Shown here one piece after another: positions 44,052 to 53,532 of a DNA stretch of 64,000 nucleotides. Position 1 is the stretch's first letter. Every line of letters starts with the position of its first letter. The notes beneath the pieces were generated by a model that worked only from the letters and a program-made list of their open reading frames with translations, did no database searches and was not told the origin of the DNA. The stretch spans positions 3,833,501 through 3,897,500 of the forward strand of contig FSRD01000001.1 of the NCBI GenBank assembly GCA_900129675.1, given 5' to 3'. A program made the position numbers and the translations under genes. The stretch comes from Bradyrhizobium erythrophlei. GTDB lineage: Bacteria > Pseudomonadota > Alphaproteobacteria > Rhizobiales > Xanthobacteraceae.

Positions 44052-44381
44052 ATTGACGATCGGACAATTGCCTTTGGCGAGAGGCTTGAAAGCTTTGTCG
44101 GCCGGGATAGTCGATTGGATTACATAATAGTCCCACGGCTTCTTCTGGCCTGGGGCCTTCACCCTAGCGAGATACGTGTCGTGGATCGCCCGGCCGTCGG
44201 GCCTGACCTTTAGATGCGCAAACAGCGGATCGTCGATCTCGTCGTCCTTCATTTCCTCGACCACCTACAGTCCATCGTCGGACTTCTTTCGCGCAACCGC
44301 CTCCAGATGAGCCCGGATCGTGGAATAGACGCCGGCGTGGTTCATATTCGGCATCTTGTTGCCGTTTCGGTCATAGACCAA
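44052..44381 (-). pseudogene. C-terminal fragment of a branched-chain amino acid/amide ABC substrate-binding protein
   Basis: Minus strand reads PNMNHAGVYSTIRAHLEAVA, an in-frame stop at 44265-44267, then DDPLFAHLKVRPDGRAIHDT, YLARVKAPGQKKPWDYYVIQ and IPADKAFKPLAKGNCPIV. This is the last 110 residues of the periplasmic-binding family (usual length about 400). The N-terminal part and the rest of the transporter are missing. Confidence 0.6.
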
Positions 44382-44693
44382 TCCAGTCTCTGGAGCGCCA
44401 ACCCCAACATAACCCCGGCTACGTCGAGAACGAGCGGGATTATTCGAGTGCGAATAGAGCCAAAAAGCTAGACTCTTCAGCGATATGCGGTGCAGTAATA
44501 GGGTTCGGGACGCATGTGCCGCAGGTTCGATCTGTTCATGCAACGAGCCTTGGAATTTCGTGTTCAACCAATCGCAAGAATCAGACTCTGGTCCAACATC
44601 TTTGGCTGTCACACGGCTCCAGTTGGCCGGCGAGGGGCAGTAGCTAAGGCACCGGTCGCATTTTCACAGTGTTCGAGTTTTTGGACGCTTCCT

Positions 44694-44879
44694 ATGACGG
44701 AGTGGTACCTTGTTTGGGTCGAAGGTCTGCGCGGGCCTGAGCCGCAGAAGTGGTCTTCGGATGGGCTTTGGGGGCAGCTGGGCCGTCAGGACATTATCGT
44801 CCGGTTCCCCTTGACGGATCAGGAAGCGAAACTGTCGCTCGACCAGTTGGCAAAGCTGCACCCCGTCCCGCTCGAATGA
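44694..44879 (+). CDS. Small hypothetical protein
   Basis: 61 aa from the ATG at 44694: MTEWYLVWVEGLRGPEPQKW, then LWGQLGRQDIIVRFPLTDQE and KLSLDQLAKLHPV. A compact alpha-beta protein. The ribosome site is weak. No family recognised. Confidence 0.45.
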   Translation: MTEWYLVWVEGLRGPEPQKWSSDGLWGQLGRQDIIVRFPLTDQEAKLSLDQLAKLHPVPLE

Positions 44880-45573
44880 TTCCGCGGAGCCTTCCGAATT
44901 TAGTTCCGGGTCGAATTGACAGTCATACGCCCGATGTCGCGAAGCGGGTTTCGTTTGCATCCAGCGATCGACAAGTGAACTTCCGGATCGGCGCTCCGGT
45001 GCCGTCCTCCGCAAAACTGTTGTTGCTATGAAACAAGCGCCTTGGGGGCTTTAGTTCCGCCCAGCACCCTCCACACCGGCTATTATTCGTCAGCGTTCAA
45101 AAGCGGGTTCCAATACTGTCGCTGCATCGCTGCCACGGAGGATTTCCGAGGGGTGACCTGATGCGAGAACTGCTTGCCGTGCTGGCGAGTCCACATGGGC
45201 TCGCACCGTCGTGGCCGCCGGTGAGTTGCCAGGGACATTGGTGAAGAATCGGGGCGCGACGAGTGCGGTCATATAGGCGTCGACAGCATCTCTCGGCCTC
45301 GGCCAAGGCGACCCCTTGATCCGCAATTGATCAGCGTCGCACCGCGCCGCATTCAGGATACCGAGAATCAGCTTGAACAGATCGGTCATCAGGATGCGAG
45401 CTTACGCCGTCCGCTTGCTGCGTGTACGCCGAATCGAATTTTCGGTACGCACAGGGCCCCAATTATCTCCCGCGCCTCAATGACGCACGCAAGAAATACG
45501 CTCCGAAACCAATGACTTTGTCGTCAAGACGAGCCTAAGCTGTCGCGGAAAACGCATCTCCTAGGAGGTGACA
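44880..45573. other. Decayed stretch with one doubtful frame and an IS-end trace
   Basis: A minus-strand frame at 45090-45389 (MTDLFKLILGILNAARCDAD) has no recognisable family and I do not call it. A single TTTTCGGTACGCACA at about 45438-45452 resembles the right end of the integrase-core IS, so part of this region is IS debris. Confidence 0.35.
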
Positions 45574-45786
45574 ATGAAAAACCTGGTGGAGTGCCGCAAG
45601 TTAGAAGCGAAGTTTCGCCAGCTCGCAATGAGCGATCCGACCAAACGTTTCCTTTGGCTCGTCGAGGCGGAAAAATGGGAACGCGAGGCCGAAGCGGAAA
45701 TCGCTTCTCACTTCGAAGCAGGCAATGCCGTGCGAACGACCGGTGCAATCGAGCCAATCACCACAAAATCTAGTGCACGCTCCTGA
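45574..45786 (+). CDS. Small hypothetical protein
   Basis: 70 aa from the ATG at 45574, with a strong AGGAGGTGACA site. Reads MKNLVECRKLEAKFRQLAMS, then FLWLVEAEKWEREAEAEIAS; charged and helical. The pattern CR--EA-FR--A--DP-KR--WL-EAEKWE recurs in rhizobial genomes. Function unknown. Confidence 0.55.
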   Translation: MKNLVECRKLEAKFRQLAMSDPTKRFLWLVEAEKWEREAEAEIASHFEAGNAVRTTGAIEPITTKSSARS

Positions 45787-45794
45787 GGGCGGCG

Positions 45795-45959
45795 CTGGAT
45801 CGGAACGAAGCGAAAATAGCCGCGGCGATCGCGTTTGCTGACGAAGCGGCAGCCGCGCGAGCACAGGACGCATACGCCGTCGAACAGGATCAGGCCGTGC
45901 GGCGAATTGATGCCGCCAGGACTTTTTGGATCAACGACGATTGACTGCTCCGCCTGCAT
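45795..45959 (-). pseudogene. DCC-family (DUF393) thiol-disulfide oxidoreductase, N-terminal fragment
   Basis: From the ATG at 45959: GLILFDGVCVLCSRGCRFVS, then KRDRRGYFRFVPIQ. The DGVCVLC motif is the DCC redox site. The family is normally about 130 aa; here sequence similarity ends after FVPIQ and the frame runs into unrelated codons. Confidence 0.6.
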
Positions 45960-46426
45960 GGAAAATGCAAACACCCGCTGGCGCAACAGGGGTGGTCGTC
46001 GCCTTAGAGCCTGTCTCGAAAATGGCTGCCGACATCACTGATGGCCGAGCACTGGGCGGCAACCTCCGTCTCATTCGATCACCTCACCAACGCTTGCTCG
46101 CCCGCGTCAACGTGCTGGATCGAATGAGCGGGTCCCGGCTTGAGCTTGCGCGGTAACAGCACCGCCTCCAAGAGGTCGATATCCCGAAGCCGGAGAACCT
46201 TGATGGAAGAGATGCCGCGTAAACAGTACATTCCGTTGGTCGCATTTTGCCTGCGCCATTTCTTAACGCACTTCATCATCTGTATGTGCGAGTTTATTTC
46301 CGATAGGCACACGTATTTGCGCGATTAGCGCGGTGTGGTAAAAACTAATCAGGGGGCGCGCATGACCATTTCAATGAACGTGGTGCCAGAAAAAACGATC
46401 GAAGAATGCAAGCGCCACGTTGATGA
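45960..46426. other. Decayed stretch, no gene seen
   Basis: Short frames on both strands without motifs. It lies between two zones of gene and IS fragments. Confidence 0.35.
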
Positions 46427-46510
46427 GTGTGCGGCACTGGGTGGCGGACCTTTTTGCTAAACCACGCGCCGGACATTGCCGCGATGGATCTGTTCGTTGT
46501 CCCGACTGGC
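46427..46510 (+). pseudogene. Internal fragment of the integrase-core transposase
   Basis: Reads WRTFLLNHAPDIAAMDLFVV and PT, matching the first-Asp region of the transposases at 15804 and 32307. Both ends are lost. Confidence 0.55.
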
Positions 46511-46603
46511 GTAGGGCGGGTCGCAGAACAGATCGAACTGACGTGCATTGCTGTGAGGATGGCGGTGAGCGGTAGGCGGGCGCATGGACATCTCCCCGAT
46601 TCG

Positions 46604-46947
46604 CGTCGTGAGAGCCCAATGCTGCGCTTGAATCCCGCAATTGCGATGGTGCGCCAGAAACCGACGTCACATCCTGCAGCAGCGTTGCCAAGGCGGTGAG
46701 CACCGCAAGCTCAACATAGGGAGTGGCGCCAACACGCCATGTCGCGCGAGCCGCCCGATCAAACATCCAGGCCGGAATCTCCAGCCATCGCGCAGATGCC
46801 CGACCAGAGAGGCTGCAACGGAAAACCTCTCTGCCAGCCTTCTCAACCACCTCATGAATATGGACCAGGCAGCCGGCCCAAGGATGCCACGGATAAAGAA
46901 GCTCGTACTCCGCGATCCCGTGGGCGTTCCGTCGTCGTGTTGTACAA
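46604..46947 (-). pseudogene. Remnant of a recombinase-operon small gene, repeat copy 2
   Basis: Nearly identical to 21424-21767 over about 345 bases. Minus strand reads VEKAGREVFRCSLSGRASAR, then WLEIPAWMFDRAARATWRVG. As in copy 1, the left side continues toward SAALGSHD and the right side is joined to an IS 3' end, but of a different IS type, so the two fusions arose independently at the same boundary. Confidence 0.5.
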
Positions 46948-47087
46948 CTCCGTCAGAACGCATCGGTCTTTGCACAAGGATGCGCCGATTTCTCGTTCGA
47001 TTCATCACACCGGAATCATTCGTTCAAACAGAATCCTCGGCGGGCTTCACCATCACTACATCCGGGTTTGAGTTTTCGGTACACACA
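46948..47087 (+). mobile_element. 3'-end fragment of the 17-bp-repeat integrase-core IS
   Basis: Encodes SVRTHRSLHKDAPISRSIHH and LGGLHHHYIRV, then an end GTTTTCGGTACACACA at 47072-47087. This is the right end of the IS at 15744 and 32247; the other 85 percent is missing. Confidence 0.65.
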
Positions 47088-47319
47088 GGGGTCTTGACGG
47101 CAGCCCCAGGCTCCCGACCCAACTGGTTTGAGGCGGGCAGTCAAATGATCGCGGTCGATACGCTGGTGCACAATTTCCTGCACCGAACCGGCATTTTGAA
47201 ACAGCTTGATGCTGCTCATGCTTACGGAACCGCATGCTACCAGCAGGGGCGTTGCGCCGACATTTTGCGACGTGTCTCGACACACATTGATGCTCGTCGA
47301 TTTAACAAGGCCTATCGGA

Positions 47320-48128
47320 TCAGTGCGACATCAATGTCGGTTTGGTCATCGAGGCAAGCATACCACGTGTCGTCCCGCCAAGAATAAATTCCCGCAGCCG
47401 GGAATGCCCGAGAGATCGGGATCTGTATCGGCTGCATATGACAGGATTGTATTTGAAACATCGATCTTGCTGACGGGAATGCGCTCAATCGTGACGTTTA
47501 CTCCGTGACGGGTCAGATGGGTCGCGATATCCGCACCCGGAAGGTCTGCGCTTTTGGCGCTCTGAATGTCCGCAACAACAATACTCGCCTTGCCGGAGCG
47601 GGTAAGAAACGGCATGGCATCGGCGACCGCTCGCGCGGCTGCCCGGCTGCCATCCCAGCACACCATGACATGATCGAGTTTGAGGCGATCTTTCTGAATA
47701 AAAGGAACGATGAGCACCGGTCTTCCGGATTCGAACAGCGCCGCCTCAATGACGATATTCGTGGTCGGATGACCCCTGTCCCTTTCAAATTGGCCAATGA
47801 CGGAAAGATCGAATCGTCTTGCGATATGCGCAAACTGGGTTGGTACGTCGCCAATGCCAGCTTCAATCCTGCGCGTTTCGGCTGAGACGCCGGCGCGACG
47901 CGTCGCCTCGTCAAACGCGACGGCCACTGACTCTGCGCGTTCTTGAGCTTCTGCTTGCTGGGCTCGAATAAAGTTAGCCGGCAAGCGAACGCCACTGGCC
48001 ATTACCGGGTAGGCAAAGGCGGTCCCCACGATGTGTGCGCCGAATGTTTCCGCAACCGATAAGGCGTAATTGGAAACGCCATCTCGCGATGTCCCGTAAG
48101 ACAGGTTGACAAGAATATCTTTGATCAT
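47320..48128 (-). pseudogene. Tandem-type universal stress protein with a small 3' deletion
   Basis: Begins MIKDILVNLSYGTSRDGVSN. Two UspA-like halves are visible, the second with HVMVCWDGSRAAARAVADAM. The family should end ILSYAADTDPDLLVMGGYGH. Here about 17 bases are missing after DPDL (near 47402), and the frame leaves to a stop at 47346. The expected ending (HSRLREFILGGTTRGMLASM) is present in the next frame to 47320. Only the last 40 residues are damaged. Confidence 0.75.
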
Positions 48129-48346
48129 GCGTCTGCCTCCAGTTAGGTGATCGCGTATCTACGCTGATTCCAGTGCCCATCTTTATCCAGGCTGGCGCAC
48201 CATTCCCGTGTCCCAGGAGCTGCGTGCCGATTCGAGTAAAGGGGCAAACGGGTCCACGCTGCGCGCTCTCGAGACACTCCACATCCGGCCGTCACCAGAT
48301 GACGGTCAGGCTGAGGCTTCAAGCAACTACCCTTCCCATCAGGTCA

Positions 48347-48664
48347 TCAGGCGACCGGGTGATGCCAGCGATCGTGCCACCAGTTGGTGAAATCGCGATC
48401 GGTCATCAGTTCCCAGGCTGCAAACAAGATCACCAATATACCGGACGCCACGCTGCTTACCGTAGCCGATACCGACTCGTAGCCGACTGTCCAAGGTGCA
48501 ACCAGCAGAGCCAGACCGAGGAGAAGCTCTCCCCACTCCTCCAGATAGGACGGAATGACAAATCCCTCTACGGCAAACAGAATGACGAACAACCCAAGCA
48601 CGATGGTTACCCAAGTAGCCGCCCCGGCGAAGCCCAGGACGAGCGGTGACACAACCAGCCACAC
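48347..48664 (-). CDS. SPW-repeat membrane protein
   Basis: 105 aa. Hydrophobic segments include WLVVSPLVLGFAGAATWVTI, VLGLFVILFAVEGFVIPSYL, LLLGLALLVAPWTVGYESVS and SSVASGILVILFAAWELMTD, with the VSP and APW motifs of SPW repeats. The natural start may be the ATG at 48685, which would need one extra base near 48673; the in-frame codon here is only a weak start. It is probably an inner-membrane protein. Confidence 0.6.
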   Translation of the reverse strand: MWLVVSPLVLGFAGAATWVTIVLGLFVILFAVEGFVIPSYLEEWGELLLGLALLVAPWTVGYESVSATVSSVASGILVILFAAWELMTDRDFTNWWHDRWHHPVA

Positions 48665-48932
48665 GCCAATGTCGAATGCGCATGATGCTCACCTCCCTCC
48701 CTTTCGTTATAATAATATAGTAATGGTTTTCGGCGCCCCTAGTGCCAGCTTTCACTGGCTCTGCGTTGTTGCCTTTGCTCGCTGCCTGACAGAGTAGGAT
48801 TTGCCTGTTATCCGGGTTCAGTCTCCAACCTCGCGGTCGGAGCAAGGCGATGGCGAGCCGCGCATGGTCGAGCGCGTGCAAAAAAGGCGCGTAACCATCC
48901 CTCGTGCAGGGCGCTGGAAATTCCGGCACTTT

Positions 48933-49823
48933 TCAGCGCGCTTTCATAGGAAGGACAAAGATCTGGCCGGGATAAATACGATTTGGATTTCGGATTTGGT
49001 GCCGGTTCGCTTTGTAAACGACTGCGTATCGCATGCCAGCGCCATAGGTGACACGGCTGATGCGCCAGAGGCTGTCGCCGCGGGATACGACCGTGGTCGC
49101 GATCTTGGGCACGACCGCGGCGGACGGTGAGCCTCCGTCTGACAGAGGGTGCGCTTGAGAAGACCCAACGGCCTGATCCAGCACGGAACGGTTTGTCACC
49201 ACCGTCTCCGGAACATTAAACGGCACCTCGGCCCGCGATCGGACTGCGCCGGAGCTGGACTCCACCGCGTCTAATGCGACCACCACGCTCTGTTTGGATG
49301 TTGCCTGTTTGCCGTCCGGTTGTCTGGACCTCAACGTCAGCTCGTAGTCCCCAGGGGGAAGCCGGGGAGGGACCATGACGAATTGTCCGGATTGATCTGC
49401 GACCGCTCGATCATGGCGCTCGCCGTTGCGCAACAGTTCCACGATCGCGCCTGGCGCAGCCCTGCCGGCGATGACCGCGTCACCCGTTCGCTCAATGCGG
49501 GCAATGTCGAAGGCGGGCACGGTCTCATCGATGATCGGCGAGCGGGGCGATGGGGCAAGTTCAGCTGCCACGGCGTTTGCTTCAGCCTGTGCCGTTGCGA
49601 GCGCGGCCGAGCTTTTGTCATCTCGACCCGACGCAGGCGAAACCGCCGGCACGGCGGTTGCGGCTCTGGTTTCAACCGGCGGCTCGTGCCGTACGTGCGT
49701 GATGCCGATGACAAGTGCTGCACCACATGCTGCAACAAGCGCCAGAGACGGCACGACTATTCGGCCTATCGATGTGGCAGCCAAAATACGCGACCCTTGG
49801 CTGGATCGTTGGCTCGTCAGCAC
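48933..49823 (-). CDS. LysM-domain envelope protein
   Basis: 296 aa. An N-terminal membrane anchor lies at about 23-43 (VVPSLALVAACGAALVIGIT), followed by an Ala/Pro-rich linker. A small Ig-like or carbohydrate-type unit follows (AVIAGRAAPGAIVELLRNGE, GDYELTLRSRQPDGK). A C-terminal LysM covers about 240-293 (TVVSRGDSLWRISRVTYGAG, NPNRIYPGQIFVLPM). LysM binds peptidoglycan, so the protein probably spans the periplasm. Intact, with normal codon use. Confidence 0.85.
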   Translation of the reverse strand: MLTSQRSSQGSRILAATSIGRIVVPSLALVAACGAALVIGITHVRHEPPVETRAATAVPAVSPASGRDDKSSAALATAQAEANAVAAELAPSPRSPIIDETVPAFDIARIERTGDAVIAGRAAPGAIVELLRNGERHDRAVADQSGQFVMVPPRLPPGDYELTLRSRQPDGKQATSKQSVVVALDAVESSSGAVRSRAEVPFNVPETVVTNRSVLDQAVGSSQAHPLSDGGSPSAAVVPKIATTVVSRGDSLWRISRVTYGAGMRYAVVYKANRHQIRNPNRIYPGQIFVLPMKAR

Positions 49824-50040
49824 CCCCGGGGTTGACCCTGCGCTGATTTGTTCCGGTCATCAAGTCCGCCTAACGGGTATCCCATCGGTCAGTCGTGCTG
49901 CCCAATGCACATCGCGGTGCAAGGTGGACACTTTGGACGGAAGCGACGGCGCAGGAGATCGGTCCGTCCTCCGGATCCATGTCACGGCAATGCCTATGGT
50001 GCGCTGGTCGCATGGGTCGCTCTGTTGATCATCGTCAATG

Positions 50041-50071
50041 TGTCCGGATTTGATTTTCGACAGGCACAACC
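50041..50071 (+). repeat. IS right-end trace
   Basis: GGATTTGATTTTCGACAGGCACAA resembles the end of the IS at 42305-43346 (GGATTTAATTTACGACAGGCACA) with two changes. Only the terminal sequence remains. Confidence 0.4.
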
Positions 50072-50168
50072 GTCAGACTTTCGGCCGCCGGAAGCTGGTG
50101 CTATGCTGCCAACGTTTGCTTGATACCCATGGCTTCCTTCAGCCCCGTAATGATCTGGGAGGCAGCGC

Positions 50169-52199
50169 ATGTCACAGCAGCGAACCGCAGAAGCGTCTGA
50201 GGCAGAGATCGCGGTCCACTGGCAGGAAGAGGCCAACGTTAACCCGCCAGAGAAATTCGTTGTTCAAGCCAACCTGACCGACAAGACGGTCCTTGAACGA
50301 TTCAGTCTCGACAACTTCCCGGACTGCTTCAAGGAGTACGCCGATCTTCTCGACTGGTACAAGACCTGGGACATCACGCTCGACACGAGCAATCCGCCGT
50401 TCTGGAGATGGTTCGTCGGCGGCAGAATCAACGCCAGTTACAACTGCGTCGATCGCCATCTCGCTGAGTACAAGAACAAGACCGCGATCCACTTCGTTCC
50501 CGAACCGGAGCAGGAAGCTATCCAGCACGTCACCTACCAGGAAGTTTTTGTGCGCGTGAATGAGGTCGCCGCGCTGTTGCGAGACTTCTGCGGTTTGAAG
50601 AAAGGCGACCGAGTGACGCTGCACATGCCGATGGTGCCTGAGCTTCCGATCACGATGCTCGCCTGCGCCAGGCTCGGGGTCATTCATTCGCAGGTCTTCA
50701 GCGGCTTCAGTGGCAAGGCCACAGCGGACCGCATCGTCGACGCCGAGAGCCCTGTGCTGATCACGATGGACGCCTATTACCGCGGTGGCCAGCTTCTCGA
50801 TCACAAACAGAAAGCGGACGTCGCCGTCAACGAGGCGGAAAAGGAGGGCGTGAAAGTCGAGAAGGTGCTCGTATGGCAGAGGTACCCGGGCAGATATTCG
50901 AGTCCAACGCCATTGGTTGCGGGCCGCGACTTCGTCATGAATGAGGTGTTGTCGGGTTTCCGGCGCCGCAAGATCGATCCGGTGGAGATGCTGGCCGAGG
51001 AACCGCTGTTCCTGATGTACACGAGCGGCACCACCGGACGGCCGAAGGGCTGTCAGCACAGTACCGGTGGATACCTATCCTACGTCGCCGGGACGTCGAA
51101 GTATATCCAGGACATCCACCCGCAGGATGTCTACTGGTGCATGGCCGACATTGGCTGGATTACGGGTCACTCCTATATCGTTTACGGGCCGTTAGCGTTG
51201 GCCGCTTCCTCGGTGGTGTACGAGGGGCTTCCCACCCATCCCGACGCCGGGCGGCCGTGGCGTATCGCCGAAGAGCTTGCCGTCAATATCTTTCACACCT
51301 CGCCGACGGCGATACGGGCGCTTAGGCGTGCCGGGCCCGACGAGCCGCGGAAATACAATCACCGCTTCAAGCATATGACCACAGTCGGCGAGCCCATCGA
51401 GCCGGCGGTGTGGAGGTGGTACTACGCCGTCGTGGGCAAGGGCGAGGCGGTCATCGTCGACACTTGGTGGCAAACCGAGAACGGCGGTTTCCTGTGCAGC
51501 ACGGTCCCGGCGCTCCACTCGATGAAGCCGGGAAGCGCGGGGCCGGGCGTGCCCGGCATTCATCCGATCATCTATGACGAGGTCGGCAACGAGATTCCGC
51601 CGCGCTCCGGCCGCGCTGGGAACATCTGCATCCAGAACCCCTGGCCGGGCTCATTTCAGACGATCTGGAAGGACCCCGATCGCTTCGTCCAACAGTACTA
51701 CGCGCGCTACTGCAAGGACCGAAAGAGCCGTGACTGGCGCGACTGGCCGTACATGGCCGGCGACGGCGCTCTGCAGGCGGCCGACGGCTACTATCGCATC
51801 CTGGGTCGAATCGACGACGTCATCAACGTGGCCGGGCATAGGCTCGGGACCAAGGAAATCGAGTCCGCCAGTCTGCTCGTTGAGGAGATCGCCGAGGCGG
51901 CAGTGGTCCCTGCTAGAGATGAAATCAAAGGCAAGGTCCCTGACCTCTACGTATCGCTGAAGCCCGGGCTCGACCCAAGCGAGGACATCCGCAAACGAGT
52001 GGAAGACTCCGTGATCCGCGAGATAGGGCCGATTGCCCGCCCGCGCCGTGTCGTGATCGTCCCCGACATGCCAAAGACGCGTTCCGGCAAGATCATGCGC
52101 CGCGTCCTCGGGGCGATTTCGAACAACGAGGATGCCGGCGACATCTCAACGTTGGCCAATCCTGAAATCGTTGATGAGATTCGAAAGATAAAGGTCTAG
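50169..52199 (+). CDS. acs: Acetyl-CoA synthetase (acetate-CoA ligase, AMP-forming)
   Basis: 676 aa with GGGAGG 5 bases before the ATG. Motifs in order: the N-terminal ACAS_N segment (FPDCFKEYADLLDWYKTW, PFWRWFVGGRINASYNCVDR), the P-loop A3 YTSGTTGRPKG, TWWQTENGG (A5, acetate pocket Trp), GDGALQAADGYYRILGRIDD (A7/A8) and the A10 lysine in KTRSGKIMRR, which is the usual acetylation site. It activates acetate, or possibly a short acyl group, to the CoA thioester. The nearest known alternative is propionyl-CoA synthetase; the Trp in the A5 pocket favours acetate. A single gene on the plus strand, apparently intact. Confidence 0.88.
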   Translation: MSQQRTAEASEAEIAVHWQEEANVNPPEKFVVQANLTDKTVLERFSLDNFPDCFKEYADLLDWYKTWDITLDTSNPPFWRWFVGGRINASYNCVDRHLAEYKNKTAIHFVPEPEQEAIQHVTYQEVFVRVNEVAALLRDFCGLKKGDRVTLHMPMVPELPITMLACARLGVIHSQVFSGFSGKATADRIVDAESPVLITMDAYYRGGQLLDHKQKADVAVNEAEKEGVKVEKVLVWQRYPGRYSSPTPLVAGRDFVMNEVLSGFRRRKIDPVEMLAEEPLFLMYTSGTTGRPKGCQHSTGGYLSYVAGTSKYIQDIHPQDVYWCMADIGWITGHSYIVYGPLALAASSVVYEGLPTHPDAGRPWRIAEELAVNIFHTSPTAIRALRRAGPDEPRKYNHRFKHMTTVGEPIEPAVWRWYYAVVGKGEAVIVDTWWQTENGGFLCSTVPALHSMKPGSAGPGVPGIHPIIYDEVGNEIPPRSGRAGNICIQNPWPGSFQTIWKDPDRFVQQYYARYCKDRKSRDWRDWPYMAGDGALQAADGYYRILGRIDDVINVAGHRLGTKEIESASLLVEEIAEAAVVPARDEIKGKVPDLYVSLKPGLDPSEDIRKRVEDSVIREIGPIARPRRVVIVPDMPKTRSGKIMRRVLGAISNNEDAGDISTLANPEIVDEIRKIKV

Positions 52200-52289
52200 G
52201 CCGAGGGCGTGGAATGTTGTCCTGAGAAAAGAATCGTACGGAGCACGGGGAAGCGATCAGTTATTCTGGAAAGATGGAGAACCAACGAA

Positions 52290-52523
52290 ATGGTCGAACG
52301 CATCCGATCATTGCTGGCAAGGTTCTCGGAGAATGAAGAGACCGTGCGCCAGTTAGTGGCGACAGACGCACGCTTCGACGCGCTTTGTGACGAGTACCGC
52401 GAGGTCATCGAGCGCCTCGAGCGCCTTGATGGTCTCGAAGTGGAGGTTAAGCGGCTCGAGGAGCGGAGGGCTGGGCTGGAAGAAGATCTGCTGATGCGAA
52501 TTGAGGGGTATCAGCCACAATAG
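52290..52523 (+). CDS. Small coiled-coil protein (YdcH/DUF465-like)
   Basis: 77 aa from the ATG at 52290: MVERIRSLLARFSENEETVR, then ATDARFDALCDEYREVIERL and LEVEVKRLEERRAGLEEDLL. Two charged helices like DUF465 proteins. It follows the acs gene by 90 bases. An upstream in-frame start (52209) lacks a good ribosome site. Role unknown. Confidence 0.55.
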   Translation: MVERIRSLLARFSENEETVRQLVATDARFDALCDEYREVIERLERLDGLEVEVKRLEERRAGLEEDLLMRIEGYQPQ

Positions 52524-52900
52524 CGAGTTCCGCGAGATGCGAAACAGCGTGGTCGTCTTCCGCTTCGGAGTGAGCTTCCCCATACTCGTAAAATCTACGC
52601 TGCTGCACGAAAAAGCCCGTTCTTTGACGCGGGCATCGCCCGATTCTCGGTCAACCGCCAGCCAATAGGTTTGCGACAGGGACAGGAAGTTAGAGCTTCG
52701 CCCCGGCTCTAACCCGAGCCTCGAAGGACGTTAATCCGAGCAAGACGGTGGTCTGCTCGATAAATACGCCTGTTTGAGCGCGGCAAATCTACGAACGGCA
52801 TAGCGACCTCCTGTTGTTGAACTAGGCCACATTAAATGTACCACGGCAGGGGAACGCTTCTGGGACTGGGTGCTTGTGAGTCCAACCAAGGAGCGTCAAA
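52524..52900. other. Intergenic stretch, no gene seen
   Basis: No coding-like frame. A segment near 52694-52735 (CCCGGCTCTAACCCGAGCC) resembles the sequence before the gene at 18041 and may be a short dispersed repeat. Confidence 0.35.
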
Positions 52901-53035
52901 ATGAAAGTGACCTGGAGGGAGCTATTCGGACTGAGCGTTGCAGTGCTATTGCTTGGCAGCGGCGTGTGGGCGAACGTCGGGGAGGGCTCGCTATCCCAAA
53001 ATAGGGGCGCGTGGGCATCACACGCCATCAAATAG
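52901..53035 (+). CDS. Small exported peptide
   Basis: 44 aa: MKVTWRELFGLSVAVLLLGS, then GVWANVGEGSLSQNRGAWAS and HAIK, with an AAGGAG site 7 bases upstream. The N-terminus is a signal peptide or membrane anchor. Too short for usual gene callers; no family recognised. Confidence 0.4.
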   Translation: MKVTWRELFGLSVAVLLLGSGVWANVGEGSLSQNRGAWASHAIK

Positions 53036-53287
53036 GGCCGAAGCATGATACGCGCGCCTATCCACGTCCCGGACGTGTAGGTGGTAGAGTAGGCGGTAGA
53101 TGAGATGTAGGTTGGTGTGTGGAGGGTTGGCAAAATCAAAAGGCGTACAACCGAGTTCCGTTCCCGACGCCTCTCTACACAATAACCGAAGTCCAGAAAT
53201 GTCCGCTGTCTGGCGCGAAGCAGTCTCTCTTTCGCTTGATATTCCATAACGTTGGATCGGCGAACGCTGTGTAGGCGCAAAGCTAAA

Positions 53288-53532
53288 ATGTCAGCCCTGA
53301 GCAAAGTTGGAATGTCAGTCTTCGACCTCTTTACGGGGTTTGGAGGCTGGGGATCCGATGGGTGTGGTGCTGATGAGCAAGCGAGAGCTGAAAACCAGGC
53401 AGACGCCCCGCCCGCCGGGGCCGCCGCAGCTGCGATACCGGCGTCTACGCAGCGACGGCCCCGGCTACGTCAGAAGCTGCCGAGTGACATCTTAACTTTG
53501 CAGAAATCGAGACATCTCAACTTGGTTGCAAC
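53288..53532 (+). mobile_element. Internally deleted ISNCY derivative (MITE-like), about 245 bp
   Basis: The left end carries AATGTCAGCC and AAAGTTGGAATGTCAG, then the first codons of an ISNCY-type transposase (MGVVLMSKRELK at about 53358). The sequence then jumps directly to the transposase C-terminal region (CCAGGCAGACGCC), which matches 22915-23055 almost exactly, and ends with GACATCTTAACTTTGCAG and GACATCTCAACTTGG. Both ends are kept and the middle is gone, so it could be moved in trans by a complete ISNCY. Confidence 0.65.

Noticed and set aside
45090..45389. Minus-strand 99-codon frame (MTDLFKLILGI)
   Set aside because: No family resemblance or clear ribosome site, and surrounded by IS debris; more likely decayed sequence.
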